This document shows, one piece after another, positions 56,645 to 64,000 of a stretch of 64,000 nucleotides of DNA. The stretch's first letter is position 1. The number at the start of each line of letters is the position of its first letter. Origin of the DNA: Novosphingobium pokkalii (GTDB taxonomy: Bacteria; Pseudomonadota; Alphaproteobacteria; Sphingomonadales; Sphingomonadaceae); the NCBI RefSeq assembly GCF_014652855.1, contig NZ_BMZP01000010.1, positions 1-64,000 on the forward strand, given 5' to 3'. The position numbers and the translations under genes were made by a program. Below the pieces are notes generated by a model. The model had not been told where the DNA came from. It was given only the letters and a program-made list of their open reading frames with translations, and did no database searches.

Positions 56645-57774
56645 AGGCGCGCTCCGGCAATGTCGGCGCCTTCGCGCAAGGCCCAGAGCTTGCGCCAGGT
56701 GACGATCGGATCGATCTTGCCATAGCCGGCGAAGGTGCCAAAGCCGCAGTCGGTGCTGGCCACCACGCGATCGGCGCCGACGATGGCGGCAAAGCGCTCC
56801 ACCCGCTGCGCGATCAGTTCGGGATGCTCGATATAGTTGGAGCAGGTGTCGATCAGGCCGGGCGCGAGAATCTTGGTATCGGGCACCTTGGCATCGGCCC
56901 AGACTTTCCATTCATGCTCGTGCCGGGGATTGGCCGCCTCGAACAGCACGGTGGCGGGCCGCGCGGCCAGCACGATATCGATCACCCGTTCGAGCGGAAT
57001 ATCGTGATCGTGCGGGCCTTCGTAATTGCCCCAGCACACGTGCATGCGCATCTTTTCAGGCGGAATGTTGGCCGTGGCGGCGTTGAGCGCCTCGACATTG
57101 GCGGCGGCCACTTTCAGGAATTCGGCCTCGCTCAGGTCTTGATAGCCGGTGTGGCGCGACATGGCGAGATCGGGGCAATCGAGTTGCAGGAAGAACCCGG
57201 CATTGACGATGGTCTCGTATTCCTCGCGCATGGCATCGGCGAGGTCGGCCAGATAGGCCTCGTGGCTGGGATAGTGGCGGTTGACCTGGAACGCGGTGAT
57301 CAGGCCCGGCGAGGCCGCGTTCATGAACGCCTGGGTTTCGGGCGCGGCATGCGCATCGAGCGCGGCGCGGAAGCGGCGGATATCGTCGTGCAGCGGCTGG
57401 AGCGTGACGAGCTTGACCGGCCCGATGCACGAAGCGCGCACGAACTCTTGGGCGCCCATGATCGCCGCAAGCTTCTTGGCAAGGCCCGGCACTTCGGCCA
57501 GGTCGGCCGCAGGCTTGCGATCGATATGCCCGCCAAAGCCCGACAGCCGCTCGATCATGTAGGTGGAATAGCCCACCTTGCCCAGCTCGCCATCGCTGAC
57601 GATCGAAACGCCCGCGTCCACCTGCTGGCGCACCGCCTCGGCCACGGCGGCGCCCACCTTGGCGTCGAACTCGACAGCGTCATAAGGCTTGCCGGCATCG
57701 CGCGCGAGCAACAGCGGCGTGAGCTCCTCGCCCCGCGGCAGGCTGCCGACATGGGTGGTCTTGATATGGGCCAC
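56641..57774 (-). CDS. Cobalamin-independent methionine synthase-like (MetE C-terminal fold) protein
   Basis: A 377-residue protein with the fold of the MetE catalytic domain. The zinc ligands are plausible: His and Cys in RMHVCWGNYEG (about 239-249) and the second Cys in ASTDCGFGT (about 343-351). N-terminal THVGSLPRGEEL is the family start, and VDAGVSIVSDGELGK (about 50-65) is the early conserved segment. Short MetE-like proteins include methyltransferases and CoM-type transferases. It could accept methyl groups generated by O-demethylation, but that is speculation. Overlaps the SnoaL-like gene by 4 nt. Confidence 0.85.
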   Translation of the reverse strand: MAHIKTTHVGSLPRGEELTPLLLARDAGKPYDAVEFDAKVGAAVAEAVRQQVDAGVSIVSDGELGKVGYSTYMIERLSGFGGHIDRKPAADLAEVPGLAKKLAAIMGAQEFVRASCIGPVKLVTLQPLHDDIRRFRAALDAHAAPETQAFMNAASPGLITAFQVNRHYPSHEAYLADLADAMREEYETIVNAGFFLQLDCPDLAMSRHTGYQDLSEAEFLKVAAANVEALNAATANIPPEKMRMHVCWGNYEGPHDHDIPLERVIDIVLAARPATVLFEAANPRHEHEWKVWADAKVPDTKILAPGLIDTCSNYIEHPELIAQRVERFAAIVGADRVVASTDCGFGTFAGYGKIDPIVTWRKLWALREGADIAGARL

Positions 57775-57846
57775 AGGGCCTCTCCCTTGCGCAATTTCAC
57801 GGTTGTGAAGATTTCATAGCGGAAGGCCCGCCATGCGCAAGGCCGA

Positions 57847-58695
57847 TCATGCGCCCCCTGCCCTATCCTGCGCCGGGCGGCGGCCGGTGAGGCGCAGGTA
57901 GAAGCGGGAGAAGTAGGAGGGGTCTTCAAAGCCGAGTTCGCCCGCCACCTGCGCGGCGGTGGCGTTGGTGTAGCGCAGCAGGCGGTGCGCCTCGCGCGCG
58001 AGGCGGCGGTGGACCACGTCCATCGGGGAGCAGCCCAGGCGCGCGGCGGTGAGGCGCGAGAGCGTGCGCGGGGTGGTGCCGAGCGCGGCGGCGTAGAATG
58101 CCAGGTCGCGGTGGCTGCGGTAGTGGATTTCGACGAGCTGGCGGAAGCGGTCGAGCCGGGTGTCGGGGGCCGGGCCGCTGGCCGGGGCATCCTGCGCCAC
58201 GCAGCGCGCGAGGGTTTCGGCCAGTGACAGGAGCAGCGGATCGCCGGCGCTGCGATCGGCCTGCGCGGCCAGCATTTCGGCAGCGAGCCAGGCGGCGCGG
58301 CGGGCGGCTTCGGGTGGCAGGGGCGCTGCCTGGCCCTGGGCCAGGGCGCGGTGCAGCGGATCGGCCGGGGCCGGCGCGCGGCCGGTGAAATCGGCGCCCA
58401 GCGTCACGACATGGCCGACGACATCGGCGGCAAAGCGGAAGCCGTGGACCACGCCCGCCGGGACCATGACCGCCAGCGGCCCGGCCAGCGCCTGCTCGGC
58501 CCCGTCGAACGTGATCCATGCCTGTCCGCTGTGCACCAGCAGCAGTTGCACGAAATCGGCATGGCGATGGGGCCGAATTTCCCAATCATGCAGCGAGGAG
58601 CGCGCGGCAATCGTTTCGATATGGGCAAAACCGGCCGAGAGACCGCCCTGCGCCTCGCCATAGAGAGCATAGCTGGGAATGCTGGTCTGCGCCAT
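57847..58695 (-). CDS. AraC family regulator, PobR-like
   Basis: A 282-residue AraC-type regulator. The N-terminal cupin-like half (about 1-150, HRHADFVQLLLVHSGQAWIT) binds an effector, and the C-terminal double HTH (about 185-275, LAFYAAALGTTPRTLSRLTA and AGELGFEDPSYFSRFYLRLT) binds DNA. It is divergent from pobA across a 120-bp region, the usual setting of PobR-type 4-hydroxybenzoate-responsive activators. ATG 58695; a GTG just before it is an alternative. Confidence 0.82.
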   Translation of the reverse strand: MAQTSIPSYALYGEAQGGLSAGFAHIETIAARSSLHDWEIRPHRHADFVQLLLVHSGQAWITFDGAEQALAGPLAVMVPAGVVHGFRFAADVVGHVVTLGADFTGRAPAPADPLHRALAQGQAAPLPPEAARRAAWLAAEMLAAQADRSAGDPLLLSLAETLARCVAQDAPASGPAPDTRLDRFRQLVEIHYRSHRDLAFYAAALGTTPRTLSRLTAARLGCSPMDVVHRRLAREAHRLLRYTNATAAQVAGELGFEDPSYFSRFYLRLTGRRPAQDRAGGA

Positions 58696-58817
58696 CACGC
58701 TGTCCTGAAAGTGCCATCTTATGTCAGCCCCATGCCTTCCGGCAGCGGCGCGGCGATGTCAAGAAAGCGGGGTGTGGCGGCCGCGACGGACGGGCTGCCG
58801 AGGGAGAGACAAGAGCG

Positions 58818-59987
58818 ATGAAGACTCACGTTGCCATCGTCGGCGCCGGCCCCGCCGGCCTGCTGCTGGGCCACCTGCTGCGCGCCGAAGGGATCGAATG
58901 CGTGGTGGTGGAGCGCCAGACCGGCGACTATGTGCTGGGCCGCATCCGCGCCGGGGTGTTGGAAGCGATCACCGTCAACCTGATGGAGCGGCTGGGCCTC
59001 GACGCGCGGCTCAAGGCCGAGGGGCTGGTGGAAGAAGGCTTCAACCTGGCCGATGGCGAGCGCCTGATCCGCATCGACGTGGCCAATCTGACCGGCCAGA
59101 CGGTGACCGTCTATGGCCAGACCGAAGTGACGCGCGACCTGATGGACGCCGCGCCCGAACGCGGGCTGCCGGTGCTCTATGGCGCGGGCGATGTGGCCCT
59201 GCACGAGATCGAGAGCGATGCGCCCTACCTGACCTTCACCCATGAAGGCCGGCAGGAACGGCTGGACGCGCGCTTCATCGTCGGTTGCGACGGGTTCCAC
59301 GGCCCGTCGCGCAAGGCCATTCCGGCCAGAGTGGCGCGCGAATACGAGCGGGTCTATCCGTTCGGCTGGCTGGGCATCCTGGCCGATGTGCCGCCGTGCA
59401 ACCACGAGCTGATCTATGCCAACCACGAGCGCGGCTTTGCCCTCGCCTCGATGCGCAGCCATGTGCGCAGCCGCTATTACGTGGACGTGCCGCTGACCGA
59501 GAAGATCGAGGACTGGAGCGACGAGCGCATCTGGGACGAACTGGCGATCCGCCTTGGCCCCGATGCCGCTGCACAGATGACGCGCGGTCCCTCGATCGAG
59601 AAGTCGATCGCGCCGCTGCGCTCCTATGTGTTCGAGCCGATGCGCCATGGCAGCCTGCTGCTGTGCGGCGATGCGGCGCATATCGTGCCCCCTACCGGCG
59701 CCAAGGGCCTGAACCTGGCCGCGAGCGACGTGCACTATGCCGCGCAGGCGCTGACCGGGTTCTTCAAGGCCGGCGATGCCGACGCGATTGCCGGCTATGC
59801 CGCCAAGGCGCTGGCGCGGGTGTGGAAATCGGAGCGCTTCAGTTGGTCGCTGACCAAGCTGATGCACCGCTTCCCCGACGATGGGCCGTTCGAGCGGGCG
59901 ATGCAGGTGGCCGAACTGGACTATATTGCCACCAGCCGCGCCGCCCAGACCAGCATCGCGGAAAACTACGTCGGCCTGCCGGTGTAA
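58818..59987 (+). CDS. pobA: 4-hydroxybenzoate 3-monooxygenase
   Basis: A 389-residue FAD/NADPH monooxygenase (p-hydroxybenzoate hydroxylase) that makes protocatechuate. The Rossmann motif GAGPAGLLLG (about residues 9-18), DGFHGPSR (about 157-164) and GDAAHIVPPTGAKGLN (about 285-300) are diagnostic; the Tyr at about 200 (RVYPFGWLG) fits the substrate proton relay. AGGGAGAG lies before the ATG. Divergent from its presumed AraC regulator. Confidence 0.95.
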   Translation: MKTHVAIVGAGPAGLLLGHLLRAEGIECVVVERQTGDYVLGRIRAGVLEAITVNLMERLGLDARLKAEGLVEEGFNLADGERLIRIDVANLTGQTVTVYGQTEVTRDLMDAAPERGLPVLYGAGDVALHEIESDAPYLTFTHEGRQERLDARFIVGCDGFHGPSRKAIPARVAREYERVYPFGWLGILADVPPCNHELIYANHERGFALASMRSHVRSRYYVDVPLTEKIEDWSDERIWDELAIRLGPDAAAQMTRGPSIEKSIAPLRSYVFEPMRHGSLLLCGDAAHIVPPTGAKGLNLAASDVHYAAQALTGFFKAGDADAIAGYAAKALARVWKSERFSWSLTKLMHRFPDDGPFERAMQVAELDYIATSRAAQTSIAENYVGLPV

Positions 59988-60088
59988 CCGAATGCCCGGT
60001 GCGGCGGCGCGATTCTCTCCCCGCCCCGCCGCACCGGGCAACCTGGCTGGTTTGCCGCTATCAGGGCGACACGAATTTTCCCTGGAAT

Positions 60089-60126
60089 GTGACAAATCGC
60101 CCGATACCGTCACAAGCCCGTCACAA
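60089..60126 (+). promoter_or_regulatory. Direct repeats of GTCACAA upstream of the response regulator
   Basis: GTGACAA (60089), GTCACAA (60109) and GTCACAA (60120): the last two are spaced exactly 11 bp, as in OmpR/PhoB-family recognition sites. They lie 47-84 bp before the start of the OmpR-type regulator gene and may be an autoregulatory or PhoB-type site. Confidence 0.4.
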
Positions 60127-60172
60127 AGCGCAGACACTAAGGCCACTGTTGTTTCCCCCAACAGGCAGGCCC

Positions 60173-60844
60173 ATGCGCCAGATCGACATTCTGCTGACCA
60201 ACCCGCTGGAAGGCGGCCACGACCCGTTCGCCCATGGCGACCTGAAAGTTGTGTTTCACCCCTGGCATGGCGCCGGGCCGCTGCCGCTGCTCGACGGGCG
60301 CCCCTGGGCCTTTGTCGACTGGCTGCTGCCCGAGCTTTCCGGCCTGGAGCTGTGCCGCCGGCTGCGCGCCGACATGCAGACCGAAGCCGCGCACGTGACC
60401 ATGGTGCTGGAAGAGGACGACGCGGAGGCCAAGCGCCGCGCGCTGCGCGCCGGGGCGGATGACTATATCCTTGGCCCGATCGACCGGGGCACGGTGCTGG
60501 ACCGCGTGCTTTCGGTGCAATTGCCCGAGCGCGAGGCGGTGGCGCGCACGCTGCGACTGGGCGAATTGAGCCTGGACCTGACCGCACTCCAGGCGCGGTG
60601 GAAGGAAAAGGCCATTGCCCTGATGCCCAACGAACTGCGCCTGCTGCGCTATCTGATGGAGCAGCCCGGCCAGGTCTTTTCCCGCCAGCAACTGATTGCC
60701 GCGCTGGGCAAGCAGGGCCAGCCGATCGACGAGCGCACCGTGGACGCCTGGGTCAGCCGCCTGCGCCGCGCGCTGCGCGACGCCGGGGCCGGCTATCCGC
60801 TGCGCACCGTGCGCGCGCTGGGCTATGTGCTGGACAAGCCTTGA
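60173..60844 (+). CDS. OmpR-family response regulator with atypical receiver
   Basis: A 223-residue protein with a receiver domain (about 1-115) and an OmpR-type winged helix (about 130-220, PNELRLLRYLMEQPGQVFSR and TVDAWVSRLRRALR). The receiver keeps Asp49 (FVDWLLPELSG), but lacks the acidic pair at the first strand (LLTNP instead of LVDDD), has Glu80 where Thr/Ser is usual, and Gly101 in ADDYILGPI in place of the invariant Lys. So canonical phosphorylation is doubtful. ATG 60173 has AGGCAGG upstream. No partner kinase is adjacent. GTCACAA direct repeats lie upstream. Confidence 0.87.
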   Translation: MRQIDILLTNPLEGGHDPFAHGDLKVVFHPWHGAGPLPLLDGRPWAFVDWLLPELSGLELCRRLRADMQTEAAHVTMVLEEDDAEAKRRALRAGADDYILGPIDRGTVLDRVLSVQLPEREAVARTLRLGELSLDLTALQARWKEKAIALMPNELRLLRYLMEQPGQVFSRQQLIAALGKQGQPIDERTVDAWVSRLRRALRDAGAGYPLRTVRALGYVLDKP

Positions 60845-60874
60845 TGATCTGAGGTTTTTCTCTGATCGTTACGG

Positions 60875-61090
60875 CCGTTCGGGCTGAGTTTGTCTATGTC
60901 CATTGGCTGCGTGGCGTGAGGCTTCGCACCACCCCCAACCCCCTCCTCTGAAGAGGAGGAGGCTTTGCAGGCCGCTGTATGGGGCAAATTGACTGACCAC
61001 ACCCGTTCGGGCTGAGCTTGTCGAAGCCTGCTGGCAGCGTGGCGCAAGGCTTCACACCACCCCCAACCCCCTCCTCTGAAGAGGAGGGGG
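60875..61090. repeat. Repeat block: two family B and two family A units
   Basis: Family B at 60875-60894 (truncated) and 61002-61030; family A palindromes at 60939-60962 (one mismatch) and 61067-61090. The units alternate B-A-B-A, each pair separated by a copy of a GCGTGGCG-AGGCTTC spacer, which suggests that an A+B module was duplicated. It fills the gap between the regulator and the receptor gene. Confidence 0.8.
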
Positions 61091-61106
61091 CTTTTGTTTC
61101 TGAGGC

Positions 61107-63656
61107 TTAGAACTTGGCTCCGGCGCGGATGCCGAGCGTGCGCGGCTGGTTGGGCACGATGTAGACACGATTATAGCACACGCCGCACGCAACATAGCGC
61201 GACAGTTGGCCGCGTTCGTCGAAAGCGTTGGTTGCGAACAGTTCGAGCGAGTACTTGTCCCATTCGCTGCCCAGGGCAAAGTTGACCTGAGTGAAAGCGG
61301 CGATGCGGCCAAGCAGTTCGGCCGGGTTGATCAATTCACCCGTGCCCGGCTGGATTGCGGCCGTGCGTAGATCGGACGACGCCGAGCTTTGATAGGTGGC
61401 GTTGACCTGCCCATAGACCTTGGCCGCGCCAACCGGAACACTGTAGCGCAGTGTGCTGGCCAGCTTCCACTTCGGCGTGATCGGCAGGCGGGTGTTGGCA
61501 GGAGCGGCGACGTAATTGCCGGAGCCGGAGCACGAATAGGTCAGGTCGTCCACGGCGCAGAGGTTCTTGGTGGTGCGGGCATCGGTGTAGGCACCGCCCA
61601 GGTTGAACGAGAACCCGCCCTTGACCACATTGGCATCGAATTCCACGCCGCGAATGCGCGCGTCCGGGCCGTTGTGGATTTCGGTGAAGCTGTTGGCGCC
61701 GAGATAGGCGAACTGGAAGTTCTTCCAGTTCTGCAGGTACACCGCCGTGTTGAGGCGCAGCAGGCCATCGAACAGCGTGGTCTTGAGGCCAGCTTCGAAA
61801 TTGGTGAGATAGTCCGGCTTGTAAGGGTCCACATCGGCGCGGCGGTTGATGCCGCCGGGGCGGAAGCCGCGCGAAACGGTGATATAGGCGGTGACGTTGC
61901 TTTCGGGCTTCCACGTCAGGTTGAAGCGGTAGGTGCCACCGTCGCCCTTGGCGCGCTTGGGCACCACGCCGCCGTTCACGTAATCGCCCAGGTTGGTGCA
62001 CGGGCTGCCGCCAACGGCAGCCGGCAGCAGCGTGATGTTGGTTTCGCCGGCAAGCTGCGCGTTGCGCAAGGTCAGCCCATCGGTGGTGTAGCAACCGGCA
62101 ACGCCGGTGCGGGTGGAGCCGGCGGCGTTGGGCGGCGGATTGCCATCTGCACCCTGATAGAACGCCGGATTGCGACCGAACCCGAAGAACCCGATCAGCG
62201 AGTTGTCATACTTGAAGTAACGCCCGCCGGCCGTGGCCGTGATCGTCGGCGTGAAATCATAGCTGACTTCCCCGAACGCGGCATAGTCCTTGTCCACGCG
62301 GTTCTGCTGGGTCAGCCACAGCGTACCCGGCTTGCCGTTAACGGAAAGCAGGTCGGCCAGGCCTGCGACCTGATAGTCCTGGTGGATCAGGTTCGACTGG
62401 CGTTGGTAGAACAGGCCGCCGACAAAGCGCGCCTTTTCGCCCGTGGGCGAAGCGATGCGCAATTCGTGGCTCATCTTCTTGAAGTGATCCTGGCCGAACA
62501 CCTGCTGGATCGGCTTGATCTGGTTGCCGGCATTGTCCTTGTAATAGAAGTAGCCGGCGAGGCCGCCCGCGCCCGAATAAAGCGAGTCATAGGCTTCGGC
62601 GTAGTCGGTGTAGTCGCTCGACGAGAAGGTCTTGCGATCGAGATAGGCGCCGGCATACGTGAGATCCCACGAGCCGATCTTGCCTTCGATGGTGAGCGAG
62701 GCCTGCGCGAAGATGTCGCGGCGATATTCGGGCAGGAAGTGCTGCACCTGAAGATCGCCGACGCTGGAATCATAACCGTAATTGCCGTGGCTGCGGGTAT
62801 CCTGATACATGATCCCGGGCGTCACGGTCCAGTTGTCGTCCAGATCGACCTTGAGCAGGGCGCGGCCACCGGCGATCTCGGTGTCGTTGTAGTTCTTCTT
62901 GACGTACTGGCTGTTGTTGATCGTGATGCCGGTGCCTTCGGGCAGGAAGCTGCGCGTGCCCGCGACATTGTCGATATAGCCGGCATCCTTTTCGTAATAG
63001 CCGACCACGCGCAGCGCGGCCTTGGGCGACAGCGGGATGTTGATCATCCCTTCCACCTTGCCGCCGGTGCCACCCTTGTGGACCTGGTTGGCTTCCACAT
63101 CCATGCGGCCATAAAAGCCCGAGGTGTCCGGCTTGTTGGTGATGATGCGGATCGTGCCGGCTTCGGACGAAGCGCCGTAAAGCGTGCCCTGCGGGCCGGC
63201 GAGGCTTTCGATGCGGGCGATATCATAGACGTGGACGTCGAGATTGCCGCCGATCGTGGTGACCGGCTGTTCATCGAGATAGACGCCGACCGACGGCAGC
63301 GGGCCGGAGTGGTTGCCGTCCCCGCCCGAGGCCACGCCGCGCATGTAGATGATGTTGGTGCCCGGCGTGCCCGAGCTCTGCGCCACGACCGTGGGAAGCT
63401 GCTGGGTATAGCCGTTGAAGTTCGAGACGTTGAGCTGATCAAGCTTCTGCGTGCCGAGTGCCTGGATCGAGATCGGCACGTTCTGGAGGTTTTCCGAACG
63501 CTTCTGCGCGGTGACGATGATCACGTTGCCGCCATCGGCCGGCTGGGGAGCAGCCTGGGGCGCGGCATCCTGCGCCATCGCGATGCTGGCCGGCGCCAGA
63601 AGCGCGGTGCTGGTCATCAGCAGAAAACGCGGGAGACCCGCCGAAGCAATACGCAT
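61107..63656 (-). CDS. TonB-dependent receptor
   Basis: An 849-residue outer-membrane receptor. Signal peptide (about 1-29, cut near IAMAQD), TonB box region VIIVTAQKR, plug domain (about 45-165, NVPISIQALGTQKLDQLNV and GVYLDEQPV), and a 22-strand barrel ending GIRAGAKF with a terminal Phe. It takes up a ligand with TonB energy. This sphingomonad-type receptor has no obvious siderophore signature. ATG 63656 chosen; the longer frame to 63713 is less likely. The TPR-sulfotransferase gene end lies upstream. Confidence 0.92.
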   Translation of the reverse strand: MRIASAGLPRFLLMTSTALLAPASIAMAQDAAPQAAPQPADGGNVIIVTAQKRSENLQNVPISIQALGTQKLDQLNVSNFNGYTQQLPTVVAQSSGTPGTNIIYMRGVASGGDGNHSGPLPSVGVYLDEQPVTTIGGNLDVHVYDIARIESLAGPQGTLYGASSEAGTIRIITNKPDTSGFYGRMDVEANQVHKGGTGGKVEGMINIPLSPKAALRVVGYYEKDAGYIDNVAGTRSFLPEGTGITINNSQYVKKNYNDTEIAGGRALLKVDLDDNWTVTPGIMYQDTRSHGNYGYDSSVGDLQVQHFLPEYRRDIFAQASLTIEGKIGSWDLTYAGAYLDRKTFSSSDYTDYAEAYDSLYSGAGGLAGYFYYKDNAGNQIKPIQQVFGQDHFKKMSHELRIASPTGEKARFVGGLFYQRQSNLIHQDYQVAGLADLLSVNGKPGTLWLTQQNRVDKDYAAFGEVSYDFTPTITATAGGRYFKYDNSLIGFFGFGRNPAFYQGADGNPPPNAAGSTRTGVAGCYTTDGLTLRNAQLAGETNITLLPAAVGGSPCTNLGDYVNGGVVPKRAKGDGGTYRFNLTWKPESNVTAYITVSRGFRPGGINRRADVDPYKPDYLTNFEAGLKTTLFDGLLRLNTAVYLQNWKNFQFAYLGANSFTEIHNGPDARIRGVEFDANVVKGGFSFNLGGAYTDARTTKNLCAVDDLTYSCSGSGNYVAAPANTRLPITPKWKLASTLRYSVPVGAAKVYGQVNATYQSSASSDLRTAAIQPGTGELINPAELLGRIAAFTQVNFALGSEWDKYSLELFATNAFDERGQLSRYVACGVCYNRVYIVPNQPRTLGIRAGAKF

Positions 63657-63784
63657 GCTTAACCCACCCTGTTGCATTTCTTGTGCGCAAGGTGTGCGCT
63701 GCGACATGATCATGCGTCAAGCGGTTACAAGTGCCACCAATCGATCACAGATGACCGTGGCACTTTTGCAACGCATTGCCGCTT

Positions 63785-64000
63785 TCAGGCAAACTGTTGC
63801 GGTGCCTGCGGATATGTGTCGAGCACCGGGCCAAGCGCGGCCTTGAGCGGATCGAGCCAGGGCTCGAACGCTTTCCAGCCTTGCGTGCCTTCGCGGAAGA
63901 TCGGCTGGCGCACCTGTTCGGAACTGGCCGTGCGCACGGCGCGCTCGGTCTGGTGGAAGGCCAGGCAGGCGGCTTCGAACGGCAGGTCACAGGCAGCCAG
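63785..64000 (-). CDS. C-terminal end of a TPR-repeat sulfotransferase family protein (truncated by the window)
   Basis: The last 71 residues of a gene that continues beyond the window. It reads ACLAFHQTERAVRTASSEQV and later RQPIFREGTQGW then FEPWLDPLKAALG, which is the typical end of TPR-containing sulfotransferases found beside TonB-dependent receptors in sphingomonads. The stop is TGA at 63785 on the minus strand. The catalytic parts are outside this window. Confidence 0.75.
   Translation of the reverse strand: MAACDLPFEAACLAFHQTERAVRTASSEQVRQPIFREGTQGWKAFEPWLDPLKAALGPVLDTYPQAPQQFA

Overview
The window looks like chromosomal DNA of a Sphingomonadales alphaproteobacterium, most likely a Novosphingobium-like strain. 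The reasons are the high GC content with C/G-ending codons, the F1 ATP synthase order atpH-A-G-D-C without F0 genes, a class I (LysK-type) lysyl-tRNA synthetase, an rpmF-plsX-fabH-ihfA-merR run, an FeS-type photolyase, a TonB-dependent receptor beside a TPR-sulfotransferase, and lignin ether catabolism genes (LigM-type O-demethylase, LigE-type beta-etherase, PobA). No tRNA, rRNA, CRISPR array, classical insertion sequence or prophage was seen.

Layout. 0-8.4 kb: M28 peptidase, a 266-bp nested inverted-repeat element, a MetY-type sulfhydrylase, a soluble PAS chemoreceptor overlapping a three-domain CheW protein, and EttA. 8.4-18.9 kb: a PPOX-fold protein, an RcnB-like secreted protein, a MarR-like regulator, a prolyl hydroxylase, a DUF885 protein, a GIY-YIG gene framed by 29-bp inverted repeats, SixA, a DinG-like helicase and a flagellin. 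18.9-23.6 kb: LysRS, then a tightly coupled trio (Lgt-like membrane protein, Tes-like radical SAM enzyme, small membrane protein) and a fasciclin protein. 23.7-31.4 kb: merR, ihfA, fabH, plsX, rpmF, then MAPEG, MBL hydrolase, S24 repressor and cysS. 31.6-41 kb: cobT, transaldolase, priA, photolyase and ada (convergent, separated by a perfect 38-bp inverted repeat), and a membrane-anchored trypsin-like protease. 41.2-46.1 kb: the F1 ATP synthase operon with a strong terminator. 46.2-53.6 kb: nucleoside hydrolase-like protein, ligM, ligE, sensor kinase, amidase and an outer-membrane channel-like protein. 53.6-55.4 kb: an AT-rich island with two overlapping genes. 55.4-64 kb: IclR, SnoaL-like and MetE-like genes, pobR/pobA, an atypical response regulator, a TonB-dependent receptor and the end of a TPR-sulfotransferase gene.

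How the genes fit together. LigE-type glutathione-dependent ether cleavage, LigM-type methyl transfer to tetrahydrofolate and PobA hydroxylation to protocatechuate are steps of lignin-derived aromatic catabolism; the outer-membrane proteins could import substrates. The housekeeping blocks (ATP synthase, fatty acid initiation, aminoacylation, replication restart, DNA repair) are conventional.

The two best candidates for something little described are (i) the Lgt-like / Tes-like radical SAM / small membrane protein trio at 20577-22937, which suggests radical chemistry on a membrane lipid or lipid-linked substrate, and (ii) the AT-rich two-gene island at 53875-55103, where a 59-residue membrane protein and a 350-residue soluble protein share an I-Q-S-x-R-D motif and overlap by ATGA, possibly a defence module. 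A third is the GIY-YIG gene boxed by inverted repeats, which looks like a small mobile or REP-like cassette. Three families of dispersed palindromes recur throughout the intergenic space.
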